64,000 nucleotides of DNA from Oleomonas cavernae (GCF_003590945.1 NZ_QYUK01000016.1:248001-312000), one strand, 5' to 3'. Shown: positions 30,684 to 38,518, counted from the first letter of the stretch. The notes: generated by a model from the sequence alone, not told the origin. Numbers and translations: made by a program.

Positions 30684-31091
30684 CTACGGTTCCAGCGTGA
30701 TCTCTGTCGGTTGGTCGCGGCAGGCTTCGACGGTCAGGCGCAGGGGCTTCTCGGCCGTCGACGGCGGATAGGCGTGGGCGTCGATGATCGCCTGGAGATC
30801 ACCGGCGGCGATGGCCTTGCCGTTGGCGCCCACCACGTGGCAGCCGATCAGCCCGGCCTCGGTCGCGCGCCGGCAGGCGGGCGACTCGGCTTGTGCGCAG
30901 CCGGTGATGGCCACAGCCCAGCGCCCGCCCTGGCGATAGGACCAGAGCTGTTCGAAGGTCAGGCCCAGGAGCGTCGCCTGCGCCGGTCCCGGCGGCAACA
31001 GGGGCGGCGGTTGCGGCGGGATCATGTTGGCCCGGGCCGCCTGCGGCAGCAGCAGGCCCAGGATCAGTGCGGCCTTGATCGCAATGTGCAT
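30684..31091 (-). CDS. Hypothetical secreted protein
   Basis: A 135-residue protein of unknown function with a Sec signal peptide (MHIAIKAALILGLLLPQAARA, cleavage near ARA-NM), a Pro-rich stretch (PPQPPPLLPPGP) and four Cys in the mature part (TGCAQ, PACRR, IGCHV, EACRD) that could form two disulfides. The ATG at 31091 with GAGGTG just upstream is preferred over an upstream GTG at 31112. It is divergent from a small membrane-protein gene. No family was recognised. Confidence 0.7.
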   Translation of the reverse strand: MHIAIKAALILGLLLPQAARANMIPPQPPPLLPPGPAQATLLGLTFEQLWSYRQGGRWAVAITGCAQAESPACRRATEAGLIGCHVVGANGKAIAAGDLQAIIDAHAYPPSTAEKPLRLTVEACRDQPTEITLEP

Positions 31092-31126
31092 GATGGCACC
31101 TCGGATTGACACGCGGAGATGATGCC

Positions 31127-31468
31127 ATGATGGCGTGGCAGGCGCTTGTGATCTCGATCGCCATCGAGGCGCCGGTGGCCTTTGCCCTGGTGCATTGGCG
31201 GCGCCTGGGCGGGCGGGGTGCCGTCGCCGCCGGCCTGGCCAGCGCGATCGCCACCGCCGCGACCCATCCGCAGCTTTGGGCGGCGGCGCTGTGGGCCTAT
31301 CCGCGCTGGGGCTACTGGCCGTCGGTCATCGCCCTGGAGGCGATCGTGGTGGCGGTCGAGGCCGGGCTGATCGCCGTTGTCGCCGGGTTGACGCCCCGGC
31401 GGGCACTGGCTGTCTCGGCGGCGGCGAATGCCGCCTCGTTCCTGGCGGGCAAGCTGGCGGTGGGCTGA
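31127..31468 (+). CDS. Small inner-membrane protein of unknown function
   Basis: A 113-residue, very hydrophobic protein with about three to four predicted helices: QALVISIAIEAPVAFALV, AVAAGLASAIATAAT, VIALEAIVVAVEAGLIAVVAG and a C-terminal AVSAAANAASFLAGK. Acidic residues sit inside helices 1 and 3 (IEAP, LEA, VEA), a conserved-looking arrangement. The start ATG has GGAG about 9 bp upstream. The last 157 bp overlap the convergent membrane-protein gene at 31312-32397. I do not recognise a family. Confidence 0.65.
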   Translation: MMAWQALVISIAIEAPVAFALVHWRRLGGRGAVAAGLASAIATAATHPQLWAAALWAYPRWGYWPSVIALEAIVVAVEAGLIAVVAGLTPRRALAVSAAANAASFLAGKLAVG

Positions 31469-32397
31469 AAGGCGCCACCGAGGATCAGCACCAGCAGCGG
31501 GATTTCGACCCAGGCATGGACCGAGGCGAGAATGCCGTAGAGGCCGCGCGCGCCTGAGAAATCATCCAGGAAGCCGATGAGGGCGACAGCGCTGCCGGCA
31601 ACCACGGCGAGCGCGAACAGGCCCCGCCCCGGCCAGGGGATCAAGCCGCGCATGCCCGGCGCCCGGCGCCGCTGCAAGGCCGGCAGGATGACGATCACCG
31701 CCAGGTAATGCGCGCCCTGCGCCACCACGCAGGCGGCAAACAGGTCGAGCGCCCAGGGCCCGTCCCGCAACGCCGCCGGGACATAGACATGCAGATGACG
31801 GATCAGGCCGCCGGTCGCCATCGGGTCGGCGCCGGCAAGATCCAGGCCCAGCCACAGCCGCGGCAGGCCGCTGGCGACCAGCAGCGGCAGGCCGATGAAC
31901 CCGGCCAGCGCCAAGGCCATCGCCGGCCCCCGCCGGTGCCGCGGCGCCGCCTCCCACAAAAAGCCCAGGGGCGTGAAATTGTGGGTGATGGCCAGGGTCA
32001 CGGCGGTCTCGAACGGGGCCAGCGCGGTCGCCAGGCCCAACGGCAGGGCAACGCCCAAGGCCAGGCCCCGCGGCCCCTCGCCGCCGGCAACCGCCAGCGC
32101 CAGGGCGGCCACCAGGGCCAATTCGACGGTCAGGGCGACGGTGACCGGCAGCAGGCCGAACACGCCCGCGGCCCGCGCCGCCGCCACGCCGGCCAGCAGC
32201 AGCCCCAGGCGCCACACCAGCGGCCGGCCCAGGCGCCGGCCGAAGCGGCGATCGACATAGGCAAATTCGCTGGTCACATGGGCCAGGCCGAACAGGGCCA
32301 GGGTGACGGTATAAACCGCCAGCGGCGCCGCCGCCGTCAGGGCCGTGAAGGCCAGCGCGCCAAGGACGAGGGAGAGCAGGATCGCGGGCGAGAACAT
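31312..32397 (-). CDS. Polytopic membrane protein with conserved-looking His motifs, function unknown
   Basis: A 361-residue protein with about nine hydrophobic helices. Intramembrane or loop His/Asp/Glu residues recur in patterns suggestive of a membrane metal site: FGLAHVTSEFAYVDRRF, LAITHNFTPLGFLWE, LIRHLHVYVP, AQGAHYLAVIV. I do not recognise the family; a distant resemblance to membrane oxygenases is only an impression. The ATG at 32397 starts a hydrophobic N-terminus; the frame reaches 32919 but the earlier part looks non-coding. The C-terminal about 50 residues are antisense to a convergent gene and may be longer than the true protein. Confidence 0.6.
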   Translation of the reverse strand: MFSPAILLSLVLGALAFTALTAAAPLAVYTVTLALFGLAHVTSEFAYVDRRFGRRLGRPLVWRLGLLLAGVAAARAAGVFGLLPVTVALTVELALVAALALAVAGGEGPRGLALGVALPLGLATALAPFETAVTLAITHNFTPLGFLWEAAPRHRRGPAMALALAGFIGLPLLVASGLPRLWLGLDLAGADPMATGGLIRHLHVYVPAALRDGPWALDLFAACVVAQGAHYLAVIVILPALQRRRAPGMRGLIPWPGRGLFALAVVAGSAVALIGFLDDFSGARGLYGILASVHAWVEIPLLVLILGGAFQPTASLPARNEAAFAAAETASARRGVNPATTAISPASTATTIASRAMTDGQ

Positions 32398-32556
32398 GGC
32401 GCGATGGTCGCAGCGCAGGGGCCTGCGAGCAACCGCATCGCGAGCAACGGTCCCCGGGCTGGCGTGATGCCGGTCACGTTTCGCCCCCTTGGGCCTTTTC
32501 TCACAACCCCGCTGGTGCTTTGTTCCGCCCGTGAGGGAACTCGAGGGGGAATCACC

Positions 32557-33165
32557 ATGATGTCCAGGACCGCGTTGCTGGCGGCGGCTGTCGCCGGCAT
32601 CCTGACGTTCGGCAGCCTTGCCGCCCGGGCCGACGATATTTCGGACGGCCTCGCCAAGGCGGCAGAGCTCTATGCCAAGGGCGACCTCGCCGGCGCCCAG
32701 AAGGAAATCGCCTTTGCCAATTCGGCGATCGCCCAGAAGCTCAACGAAGCCTACGGCGGCACCTTCCCCGAGGCCCCGGCCGGTTGGACCGCGGACGAGG
32801 TTTCGGCTGAATCGCTGGCGATGATGGGCATGGGCCAGACCGTCTCGCGTACCTATACCGACACAGCGTCGGGCGGCACAGTGAAACTGAGCCTGGTCGC
32901 CGACAGCCCGATGCTGCAATCCTTCGGCATGCTCTTCGCCAACCCCATGATGGCGGCCCAGGCCGGTTTCCAGCGGGTGCGCATCGGCGGCGAGGAAGCC
33001 ATGATGCAGGCCGACAAATCATCGGACACGACACAGATCATGATCACCCTGGCCGGCCGGCTGCTGTTGCAGGCCGAAGGCAGCAACGGGGTGCCCGCCG
33101 ATGCGGTGAAAGCCCTGATGTCGGCCTGGAAGATCGACCAGGTGAAGAAGCTCGCCGGCCTCTGA
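32557..33165 (+). CDS. Hypothetical periplasmic protein
   Basis: A 202-residue protein with a Sec signal peptide (MMSRTALLAAAVAGILTFGSLAARA-DD). The mature part is an alpha-helical segment (KAAELYAKGDLAGAQKEIAFANSAI, TPR-like) followed by a compact beta-rich domain (GTVKLSLVAD, RVRIGGEEAMMQ). Its layout suggests a stress-related or solute-sensing exported protein, but no function can be assigned. A GAGGGGG ribosome site precedes the ATG. It is convergent with the SRAP gene 5 bp away. Confidence 0.75.
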   Translation: MMSRTALLAAAVAGILTFGSLAARADDISDGLAKAAELYAKGDLAGAQKEIAFANSAIAQKLNEAYGGTFPEAPAGWTADEVSAESLAMMGMGQTVSRTYTDTASGGTVKLSLVADSPMLQSFGMLFANPMMAAQAGFQRVRIGGEEAMMQADKSSDTTQIMITLAGRLLLQAEGSNGVPADAVKALMSAWKIDQVKKLAGL

Positions 33166-33170
33166 GCAAC

Positions 33171-33848
33171 TCAGGCGGCGAGGGGCGCGAACAGCGCCGC
33201 GTCGTCGTTGCGGACATTGCCGACCCGGGACGAGACCGGCCAGCAGCGCATCTCGCCCGGACCGGCCCCGGCCAACAGGCGGGCCATGGCGGCGGCATCG
33301 GCCGGCACCTCGCCCAGCCAGATCGGCCAGTCGGCCGGCGCCAGGATCACCGGCATGCGCGGGTGGACGGGACGCAGATCGTCATTGGCGGCGGTGGTCA
33401 CCACGGTGAAGCTGCGGATCACGGTGCCGTCCTGGCCACGCCAGCCTTCCCACAGGCCGGCCATGGCGAAGGGGCCGCCGTCGGCCCGGGCCACGGCATA
33501 GGGCACCTTGGCCTTGCCCTCGCCCTGCCATTCGAAGAAGCCGTCGGCCGGGACCAGGCAGCGCCGTCTTGCATAGGCGTCGCGATAGGACCGTGTCGTC
33601 TCCAGGCCTTCGGCGCGGGCGTGAAGCAGGCGGGTGGCGATGCCGGCATCGTCCGCCCAATGAGGCACCAGGCCCCAGCGCAGCAGGGAAAGGACACGGG
33701 CACCGCTTTCCGGGTGACGCCGCACCACCGGCATCTCCTGGGTCGGCGCCACGTTCCAGCGCGGCCCGAAATTGGGCAGCGGGCCTTCCAGAGCAAACAG
33801 CTCCTTGAGCTCGTCGGCCGGGGTCTTCAGCAGATAGCGGCCGCACAT
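33171..33848 (-). CDS. yedK: SRAP-family abasic-site-processing protein (YedK/HMCES-like)
   Basis: A 225-residue SOS-response-associated peptidase-fold protein. The catalytic Cys is residue 2 (MCGRYLL) after removal of Met. It forms a stable thiazolidine crosslink with abasic sites in single-stranded DNA and protects them at forks. Other SRAP landmarks are RWNVAPTQEMPVVR, LRWGLVPHWA, RCLVPADGFFEW and the active-site His in RPVHPRMPVIL. Size is typical. Confidence 0.93.
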   Translation of the reverse strand: MCGRYLLKTPADELKELFALEGPLPNFGPRWNVAPTQEMPVVRRHPESGARVLSLLRWGLVPHWADDAGIATRLLHARAEGLETTRSYRDAYARRRCLVPADGFFEWQGEGKAKVPYAVARADGGPFAMAGLWEGWRGQDGTVIRSFTVVTTAANDDLRPVHPRMPVILAPADWPIWLGEVPADAAAMARLLAGAGPGEMRCWPVSSRVGNVRNDDAALFAPLAA

Positions 33849-33864
33849 GAGCGCGCGCGACCGG

Positions 33865-34008
33865 TCAGAGCTTGTCCTTCACCGTGCGGGCGGTATCCGA
33901 GACCGCCTCGCCGGCGCCCTGCACATCGCGGCCGACACCCTCGACGGTGTTGCAGGCCGAGACCAGCGCCGCCACGCCGAACAGAACAATCAGGGCCAGT
34001 TTCTTCAT
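33865..34008 (-). CDS. Entericidin A/B-family small lipoprotein
   Basis: A 47-residue lipoprotein. MKKLALIVLFGVAALVSAC ends in a lipobox (VSAC, lipidated Cys about residue 19), followed by NTVEGVGRDVQGAGEAVSD, the signature of entericidins. Entericidins are small cell-envelope lipoproteins, often stress-induced, in which EcnA/EcnB act as antidote/toxin in enterics. In alphaproteobacteria they usually occur singly, as here. AAGGA lies about 8 bp before the start. Confidence 0.88.
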   Translation of the reverse strand: MKKLALIVLFGVAALVSACNTVEGVGRDVQGAGEAVSDTARTVKDKL

Positions 34009-34086
34009 CGGGGGCATCCTTCTCGCGAACAGGCGCTTCAATAAGCGAGATTGCCCCGAAATCCCGCCGGTTCAACAGCCATCCGC

Positions 34087-34115
34087 AAACAAAAGCAGGC
34101 CCCAAGGGGACCCTT
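34087..34115 (-). terminator. Second, diverged copy of a duplicated terminator
   Basis: On the minus strand, AAGGGTCCCCTTGGGGCCT followed by GCTTTTGTTT is a weaker copy of the hairpin at 34121-34150. The two share the AAACAAAAGC(A/G)GGCCCCAAGGGG core. Confidence 0.6.
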
Positions 34116-34120
34116 GCCAG

Positions 34121-34150
34121 AAACAAAAGCGGGCCCCAAGGGGGCCCGCC
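34121..34150 (-). terminator. Intrinsic terminator after the zinc-ribbon gene
   Basis: On the minus strand, GGCGGGCCCCCTTGGGGCCC forms a strong hairpin followed by GCTTTTGTTT, 23 bp beyond the stop at 34174. Confidence 0.8.
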
Positions 34151-34173
34151 TGGTTCGACCGATGCCGCTGCGA

Positions 34174-34419
34174 TCAGGCGCGGAAATAACCACCGCAAGC
34201 GCCGCAGACGATGTCGACGTAATAGTTGGTGTCGAGGCCGACGGTCCAGCCGACATGGCCGCACCACGGGCACTGGGTGTAGCCGCTGTACATGGCCTGG
34301 CCCTCGGTCTCGGTCTGCGGCGGCTTGGCCAGCAGGATGCCCAGCTTGCTCTTGTCGATCTTGGCAACGTCGGCCGGATCGGTCTTGGTGCCGCGCTTAA
34401 TGGTCAGATCACTCGCCAT
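34174..34419 (-). CDS. Small zinc-ribbon protein
   Basis: An 81-residue protein with two CxxC pairs (QCPWCGH about residue 58, VCGACGGYF near the C-terminus) that would bind one zinc. The N-terminal half is charged and probably flexible (TIKRGTKTDPADVAKIDKSKLG). The ATG at 34419 has GGGGGA upstream; the open frame upstream of it looks non-coding. It has its own leader hairpin (34445-34479) and terminator, so it is probably an independent, well-expressed transcript. Function unknown. Confidence 0.75.
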   Translation of the reverse strand: MASDLTIKRGTKTDPADVAKIDKSKLGILLAKPPQTETEGQAMYSGYTQCPWCGHVGWTVGLDTNYYVDIVCGACGGYFRA

Positions 34420-34444
34420 CTTGAATTCCCCCGGGATACTGGCA

Positions 34445-34479
34445 CTGCCGTGGTCAAGCCGTTCTTGACCGTGCGGCAG
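34445..34479 (-). promoter_or_regulatory. Inverted repeat in the leader of the zinc-ribbon gene
   Basis: CTGCCG-t-GGTCAAG and CTTGACC-gtg-CGGCAG pair into a near-perfect hairpin with a 5-base loop, 26 bp upstream of the ATG. It could be an operator or an mRNA leader structure. Confidence 0.5.
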
Positions 34480-34560
34480 CATAACGCAAAGCCGGGGGAT
34501 TAGGAAAGAGGATGAGAAAGTGCTAATGGCCTCAAAGGGGACACGGGGCGGTACAGGGCG

Positions 34561-35307
34561 ATGACCGGCACGGCACTCATTACCGGCGGCACCAAACGCA
34601 TCGGCGCGGCGATCGCGGAACGCTTGGGCGACGCGGGTTTCAGCCTGTTGCTGCAGACCCGCGACGCGACCCAGGTCGATCCCGCCTTCCTTGCGCATTT
34701 GCGGCAGCGCAACATAAATGTCGATCTGGTGACGCTCGACCTCGACGACGGTGCGAGACTCGCGGCGTCACTCGAGGGGCTGTTCGCCCGCCATGGCGAT
34801 GTCAGCCTGGTCGTGAACAACGCCTCGCGCTTCGAACCCGACGATTTCGCCAGTGTCAGCGAAGCCAGCTTCCTGGCCCATATGCGGGTGAATGCCCTGG
34901 CCCCCCTGCTCATTCTCCAGGCCTTTGCCCGCGCCATCGGCCAGGGCGCGGTGATCAATGTGCTGGACGCCAAGCTGGCCTGGCCGCACCCCGATTTCCT
35001 GTCCTACACCCTGGGCAAGTCGGCGCTGGCCACCATCACCGACCTCGCCGCCCGCCACTACGCCCCCCGCATCCGGGTGAACGGCGTCGCCCCCGGCCTG
35101 ACCCTGATCAGCCCCTTCCAGGATCCGGCGCGCTTCGCGGCCGAGAAGGGCAAGCTGCCGCTGGGCGCATCCCTGGGGCCTGAGGACATCGCCGATGCCG
35201 TGGCCTTCCTGGCCCAGGCCCCGCACATCACCGGCCAGGTCATCGCGGTCGACGGCGGCGAGCGCTACCTGGCCCGCCAGAAGGATCCGTCGAGCCCCGG
35301 CGGCTAG
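34561..35307 (+). CDS. FolM-like short-chain dehydrogenase (pteridine reductase type)
   Basis: A 248-residue SDR. The cofactor motif TGGTKRIGAAIAERL (with the Lys/Arg typical of NADPH-dependent FolM/PTR1 enzymes), NNASRF (residue about 91), the catalytic YTLGK (Tyr/Lys) and VNGVAPGL are present. FolM/PTR1-type enzymes reduce dihydromonapterin or dihydropterins. The Ser of the usual SDR triad region is replaced in VLDAKLAWPHPDFLSYT, as in pteridine reductases, where an Asp takes that role. No folate genes are adjacent, so the assignment rests on motifs. Confidence 0.78.
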   Translation: MTGTALITGGTKRIGAAIAERLGDAGFSLLLQTRDATQVDPAFLAHLRQRNINVDLVTLDLDDGARLAASLEGLFARHGDVSLVVNNASRFEPDDFASVSEASFLAHMRVNALAPLLILQAFARAIGQGAVINVLDAKLAWPHPDFLSYTLGKSALATITDLAARHYAPRIRVNGVAPGLTLISPFQDPARFAAEKGKLPLGASLGPEDIADAVAFLAQAPHITGQVIAVDGGERYLARQKDPSSPGG

Positions 35308-35413
35308 CGCGCCCCCTAGCGCGCGCCGGGGGGCAGGCGGAAAGAACCACTGATGATACCGATTCGGGGCCAGTGATTCTCGACTCCGGCGCCGGCCGGC
35401 GTAGCGTTCTGCC

Positions 35414-35800
35414 ATGCGCGCATTTTGGCCAACATTGATCGCTGGGGCCGTGGCGGTGATGGCAACGAGCCAACCCGCCAGCGCCGGCAATTTGCGCGAC
35501 GAGCAGCAGGTGGAGATCGCCCCGGCGACCGAAGGCCGGCAGCCGGCCCGGCCCGGCCTCGCCATCCCGCCCCTGGTGCCCAAGGGACAAAGCGCCGATC
35601 CCGGCCGCCTCGCTGCCGGCACGCCCGCCCCCGATACCCTGGGCGTCGCCGCGGCCATCATCGACTCCCTGCCCGTGCTGCCCAGCCGGGGCATCGGCCT
35701 GACGATCGTGCCCGATGAGAATGACGAGTCCGCCGCCTTGCACAGCGAAAGCGGCATGTCGATCGCCGGGATGCTGAAATACCGCAAGTCGCTGCCCTGA
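35414..35800 (+). CDS. Hypothetical exported protein
   Basis: A 128-residue protein with a Sec signal peptide (MRAFWPTLIAGAVAVMATSQPASA, cleavage near ASA-GN). A Pro/Ala-rich, probably disordered, mature region (PARPGLAIPPLVPKG) is followed by a short amphipathic C-terminus (GVAAAIIDSLPVLPSRGIGLTIV). No family was recognised. It is preceded by 106 bp without features. Confidence 0.65.
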   Translation: MRAFWPTLIAGAVAVMATSQPASAGNLRDEQQVEIAPATEGRQPARPGLAIPPLVPKGQSADPGRLAAGTPAPDTLGVAAAIIDSLPVLPSRGIGLTIVPDENDESAALHSESGMSIAGMLKYRKSLP

Positions 35801-36072
35801 TCAGCTTTTTTTGAGATCTGCGGGGATCGCGCGAATTTATTTTGGCGATCGGCGTATAACCGCGCCTTGTTTTGATCTATAGTGGGGCCTGAGAAGATCT
35901 GCCGCCTTTCGGCAGTACTTTCGATCAGTCGCGTTGTGCGCCGGCGGTGCCGGATCTGGTCGACAATCAAGCGCCCCCATGCCCCAGAACTGCACGATGC
36001 GCCGGCCCCCGCCGGGGTTCGGCTGATTTCCTGTCGGCGTGCCGCCGGGCGCGACAACCGGAGGAACTCCAG
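35801..36072 (+). promoter_or_regulatory. Long leader/promoter region of the desaturase gene
   Basis: These 272 bp contain no convincing gene and are AT-rich at the left end (TTTTTTTGAGATCTG; GCGAATTTATTTTGG). A plausible promoter is TTGTTTTGATC... TATAGT near 35868-35885. A hairpin CTGCCG-cctt-CGGCAG lies about 20 bp further on, and the remaining about 155 bp would be a long 5' leader before the strong GGAGG site. Such leaders can give temperature or translational control, but no known class is recognisable. Confidence 0.35.
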
Positions 36073-37158
36073 ATGGGACCGCCCTTTGACGGTCGTGCGG
36101 CATCGAGCGAGGGGACGGCGAGCCGGGAACGCCCCGGCCTCGTCGAAGGCCGGCGCCTGCGCGCGATCATCGCCCCGTTCCAGGGCTCGGTGAACTGGCG
36201 CAGCTACGCCCAGCTCGCGTCCAGCTTCGGGCCGTTCCTGCTGCTCGAGGTCGCGCTCTACGCCAGCCTCGACCTCTCCTACTGGCTGACCCTGGCCCTG
36301 GCGGTGCCGGCGGCCGGCTTCGTCGTGCGCATCTTCATCATCCAGCACGATTGCGGCCACGGCTCGTTCATGGCCACGCCCGCGGCCAACGCCCTGGTGG
36401 GCCGGCTGTGCAGCCTGGTCACCATGACGCCCTACGACAATTGGCGGCGCCAGCATGCCGGCCATCATGTCGTGTGGAACGACCTCGATCACCGCGACAG
36501 CGGCATCGACCTCTATTCGACCTGCATCACCCTCGAGGAATATCGCGCCCTGCGGCCCTGGGCGCGCTGGCGCTACCGCCTGATGCAGAACCCGCTGATC
36601 GCGCTGCTCTTGTTGCCGCCGCTGGTCTTCATGGTCATCTACCGCCTGCCGTTCGACACGCCGCGGAGCTGGATCAAGGAACGCCTCAGTGTTCACTTCA
36701 CCAACCTGGCGCTCCTGCTGACCGTCGCCGGCCTCGCCTTCTGGCAGGGCCTGGGCGCCGTGCTGCTGGTCCAGGTGCCGGTCATGGCCTTCGCCGCCAT
36801 CGTCGGCGTCTGGCTGTTCTCGCTGCAGCACCGCTATGAAAACGTCCATTGGAGCCGGCGGGCCGATTGGGATGCCACCCGTGCCGCGATCGAGGGTACC
36901 TCGTACCTGAAGCTGCCCTGGCTGCTCGACTGGTTCACCGGCCATATCGGCTTTCACGCCATGCACCACCTCAATTCGCGCATCCCCAACTACCGCCTGG
37001 CCCGCGCCCATGCCGCCCTGGCCGCGGTCACGCCGCTGCCGCCGCCCCTGCTGCTGGGCGCGGCCCTGAGCGCCTCGCGCTATGCCGTGTGGGACGAGGC
37101 CAACAACCGCATGATCCGCTTTCCCCGGCTGCAAGACCGCCCACCCGCCGCCAGCTGA
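36073..37158 (+). CDS. Acyl-lipid fatty acid desaturase (di-iron membrane type)
   Basis: A 361-residue integral membrane desaturase. The three His boxes are HDCGH (residues 92-96), RRQHAGHH (about 132) and GFHAMHHLNSRIPNY (about 296). The last, with HHLxxRIPNY, is typical of the acyl-lipid desaturases related to Bacillus Des and plant omega-6 enzymes. Hydrophobic helices flank the boxes (LLLEVALYASLDLSYWLTL, LLPPLVFMVIY, LLLTVAGLAFW). The ATG at 36073 is chosen for the strong GGAGG site at 6-8 bp. It would introduce a double bond into membrane-lipid acyl chains, often in response to cold. Monocistronic. Confidence 0.88.
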   Translation: MGPPFDGRAASSEGTASRERPGLVEGRRLRAIIAPFQGSVNWRSYAQLASSFGPFLLLEVALYASLDLSYWLTLALAVPAAGFVVRIFIIQHDCGHGSFMATPAANALVGRLCSLVTMTPYDNWRRQHAGHHVVWNDLDHRDSGIDLYSTCITLEEYRALRPWARWRYRLMQNPLIALLLLPPLVFMVIYRLPFDTPRSWIKERLSVHFTNLALLLTVAGLAFWQGLGAVLLVQVPVMAFAAIVGVWLFSLQHRYENVHWSRRADWDATRAAIEGTSYLKLPWLLDWFTGHIGFHAMHHLNSRIPNYRLARAHAALAAVTPLPPPLLLGAALSASRYAVWDEANNRMIRFPRLQDRPPAAS

Positions 37159-37197
37159 TCCCCGGTAGTTGACGGACCGGCTCGAGGCCGGCGCAGG

Positions 37198-38259
37198 TCA
37201 CGCCGGGTCGCGGCGCCAGCGCCGGCCAAGCCAGGCCGGCGGCCCGCCGCGTCGGCTCAGGCCGAACTGCCGCAGCGTCGCGTCGACCACCGCCGTCACG
37301 TCCGGATCCGCCGCCAGGATCTCGTTGGCCTCGCGGGCCGGTTCGGGCGCCACGCGCGCCGCCCAGGGGCAGCCCCAGACCTGCTCGGCGAAGGCATCGT
37401 TGGCCGCGGCGAAGCGGGCTTCGAGGCGCGCGGCGAGTGGCGGCGTCAGGCCGCAGAAGGTGGCGGCGTCGCGCCCGCGCGCCTGTGCGGCAACCTCCAG
37501 GTAGCGGCCGGCACTGCGGGCATCCGCGCCCAGCACGCTCGCCACGCCCTGCCGGTGCAGCCAGCGGCTTGCCGCCACCGCCACCGGGCCGGGGCTGCTG
37601 TTCTCGCGGCGCGCCAGGTCGCCGTCCGAGAGCGACCCACGCACCCGGTCGAGCAGGCCCAGCGCGTCGAACAGCCGCCAGACCAGCGACTCGTCCGACC
37701 GGCGATCGCGCACGGGCACCACCAGCACCCGGCCCGCCGCCGCGACCCGCCACGGCGCCAGCACGGCGGCGTAGTCGAGCCGGCGGTTGCCGAGTTCGGC
37801 CCGGGCATAGGGCGCGAACGACCGCGCCTCGCGCAGGAACTGGCAGCGCCAAGTGTAGGCCGAATTCAGGAAGGCATCCTGCGGCTTCACCGTCGCCATG
37901 ATCTCGAGGCTGAAGCCGCGGCGCTCAAACAGCGCCGCCAGCATCTCGGCGACCGGGCCCGCGCGGCGCAGTTGGGCCAGCCCCTCGTAGGACAGCAGCG
38001 CCACGTCGCAGCGCGTCGCCGCCAGCGCGGCGTCGAGCTTGCCGAGCAATTCCTCCCGGGTGGTGCGCGGGTGCCGCCCGTCGAGCGTCTCGCCCAGATG
38101 CTGGTGGCTGAGATGCGGCCGCGGCGCCTTGTCCGGGGTCAGATCGGGGTAGAGCACCCCGGCTTCGGCCAGGGTGGGACGCAGCCGGTCGAGCAGGAAC
38201 TGGAAGCTGGTCGTGCCGGTGCGCGGCCAGCCGATATGGACGATCGCGCGCCGCGTCAC
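37198..38259 (-). CDS. Sulfotransferase-like protein (P-loop, PAPS-binding type)
   Basis: A 353-residue protein with an N-terminal 5'-phosphosulfate-binding loop (IVHIGWPRTGTTSFQFLL, about residues 6-23) and a 3'-phosphate-binding-like region VLVVPVRDRRSDESLVWRL, the two landmarks of sulfotransferases. The acceptor is unknown; bacterial members sulfate polysaccharides, lipids or small molecules. The GTG start at 38259 (GAGG upstream) puts the P-loop at the normal position; the upstream extension of the frame is non-coding in appearance. Convergent with the desaturase and divergent from an FAD protein. Confidence 0.75.
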   Translation of the reverse strand: MTRRAIVHIGWPRTGTTSFQFLLDRLRPTLAEAGVLYPDLTPDKAPRPHLSHQHLGETLDGRHPRTTREELLGKLDAALAATRCDVALLSYEGLAQLRRAGPVAEMLAALFERRGFSLEIMATVKPQDAFLNSAYTWRCQFLREARSFAPYARAELGNRRLDYAAVLAPWRVAAAGRVLVVPVRDRRSDESLVWRLFDALGLLDRVRGSLSDGDLARRENSSPGPVAVAASRWLHRQGVASVLGADARSAGRYLEVAAQARGRDAATFCGLTPPLAARLEARFAAANDAFAEQVWGCPWAARVAPEPAREANEILAADPDVTAVVDATLRQFGLSRRGGPPAWLGRRWRRDPA

Positions 38260-38518
38260 CGAAGGCGCCTCACAGGCTTGCCCGGCAGGCGGGTCGCGCT
38301 CTTGCCGGCGCCGGCCAGACCCATGGTGACAATCGCCCTGCCCGACACCCGCCCGATCCTGAGACATCCTGCGGCTTTCGCCTATCATGCCGATCCCGTG
38401 AAGACAACCACGCCACCGCGCTGGCAAAGAGCGCTTTCTCGCGATATTCAGTCTGTTAAAATAAACTAACCACTCATATGCTATGTAATTATGTCCGAGT
38501 GATGCTTCGAGGTGCGGG
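38260..38518 (+). promoter_or_regulatory. Divergent intergenic region with AT-rich promoter
   Basis: In this 259-bp gap a markedly AT-rich stretch at about 38445-38495 (CAGTCTGTTAAAATAAAC; CATATGCTATGTAATTATG) stands out against about 70 % GC. It is the likely promoter of the downstream FAD protein gene. No gene is seen in the gap. Confidence 0.4.

Noticed and set aside
32398-32919. N-terminal extension of the membrane-protein frame (31312-32397) to 32919
   Set aside because: It runs antisense through the periplasmic-protein gene at 32557 and is hydrophilic; the hydrophobic start at 32397 is the natural one.
34768-37134. 788-codon open frame on the minus strand
   Set aside because: Antisense to the FolM-like SDR and desaturase genes; composition and lack of motifs mark it as a shadow.
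38253-38319. 22-codon minus-strand frame starting MGLAGAGKSATR, P-loop-like
   Set aside because: Too short, no ribosome site, and it runs into the sulfotransferase start; the P-loop resemblance is probably chance.
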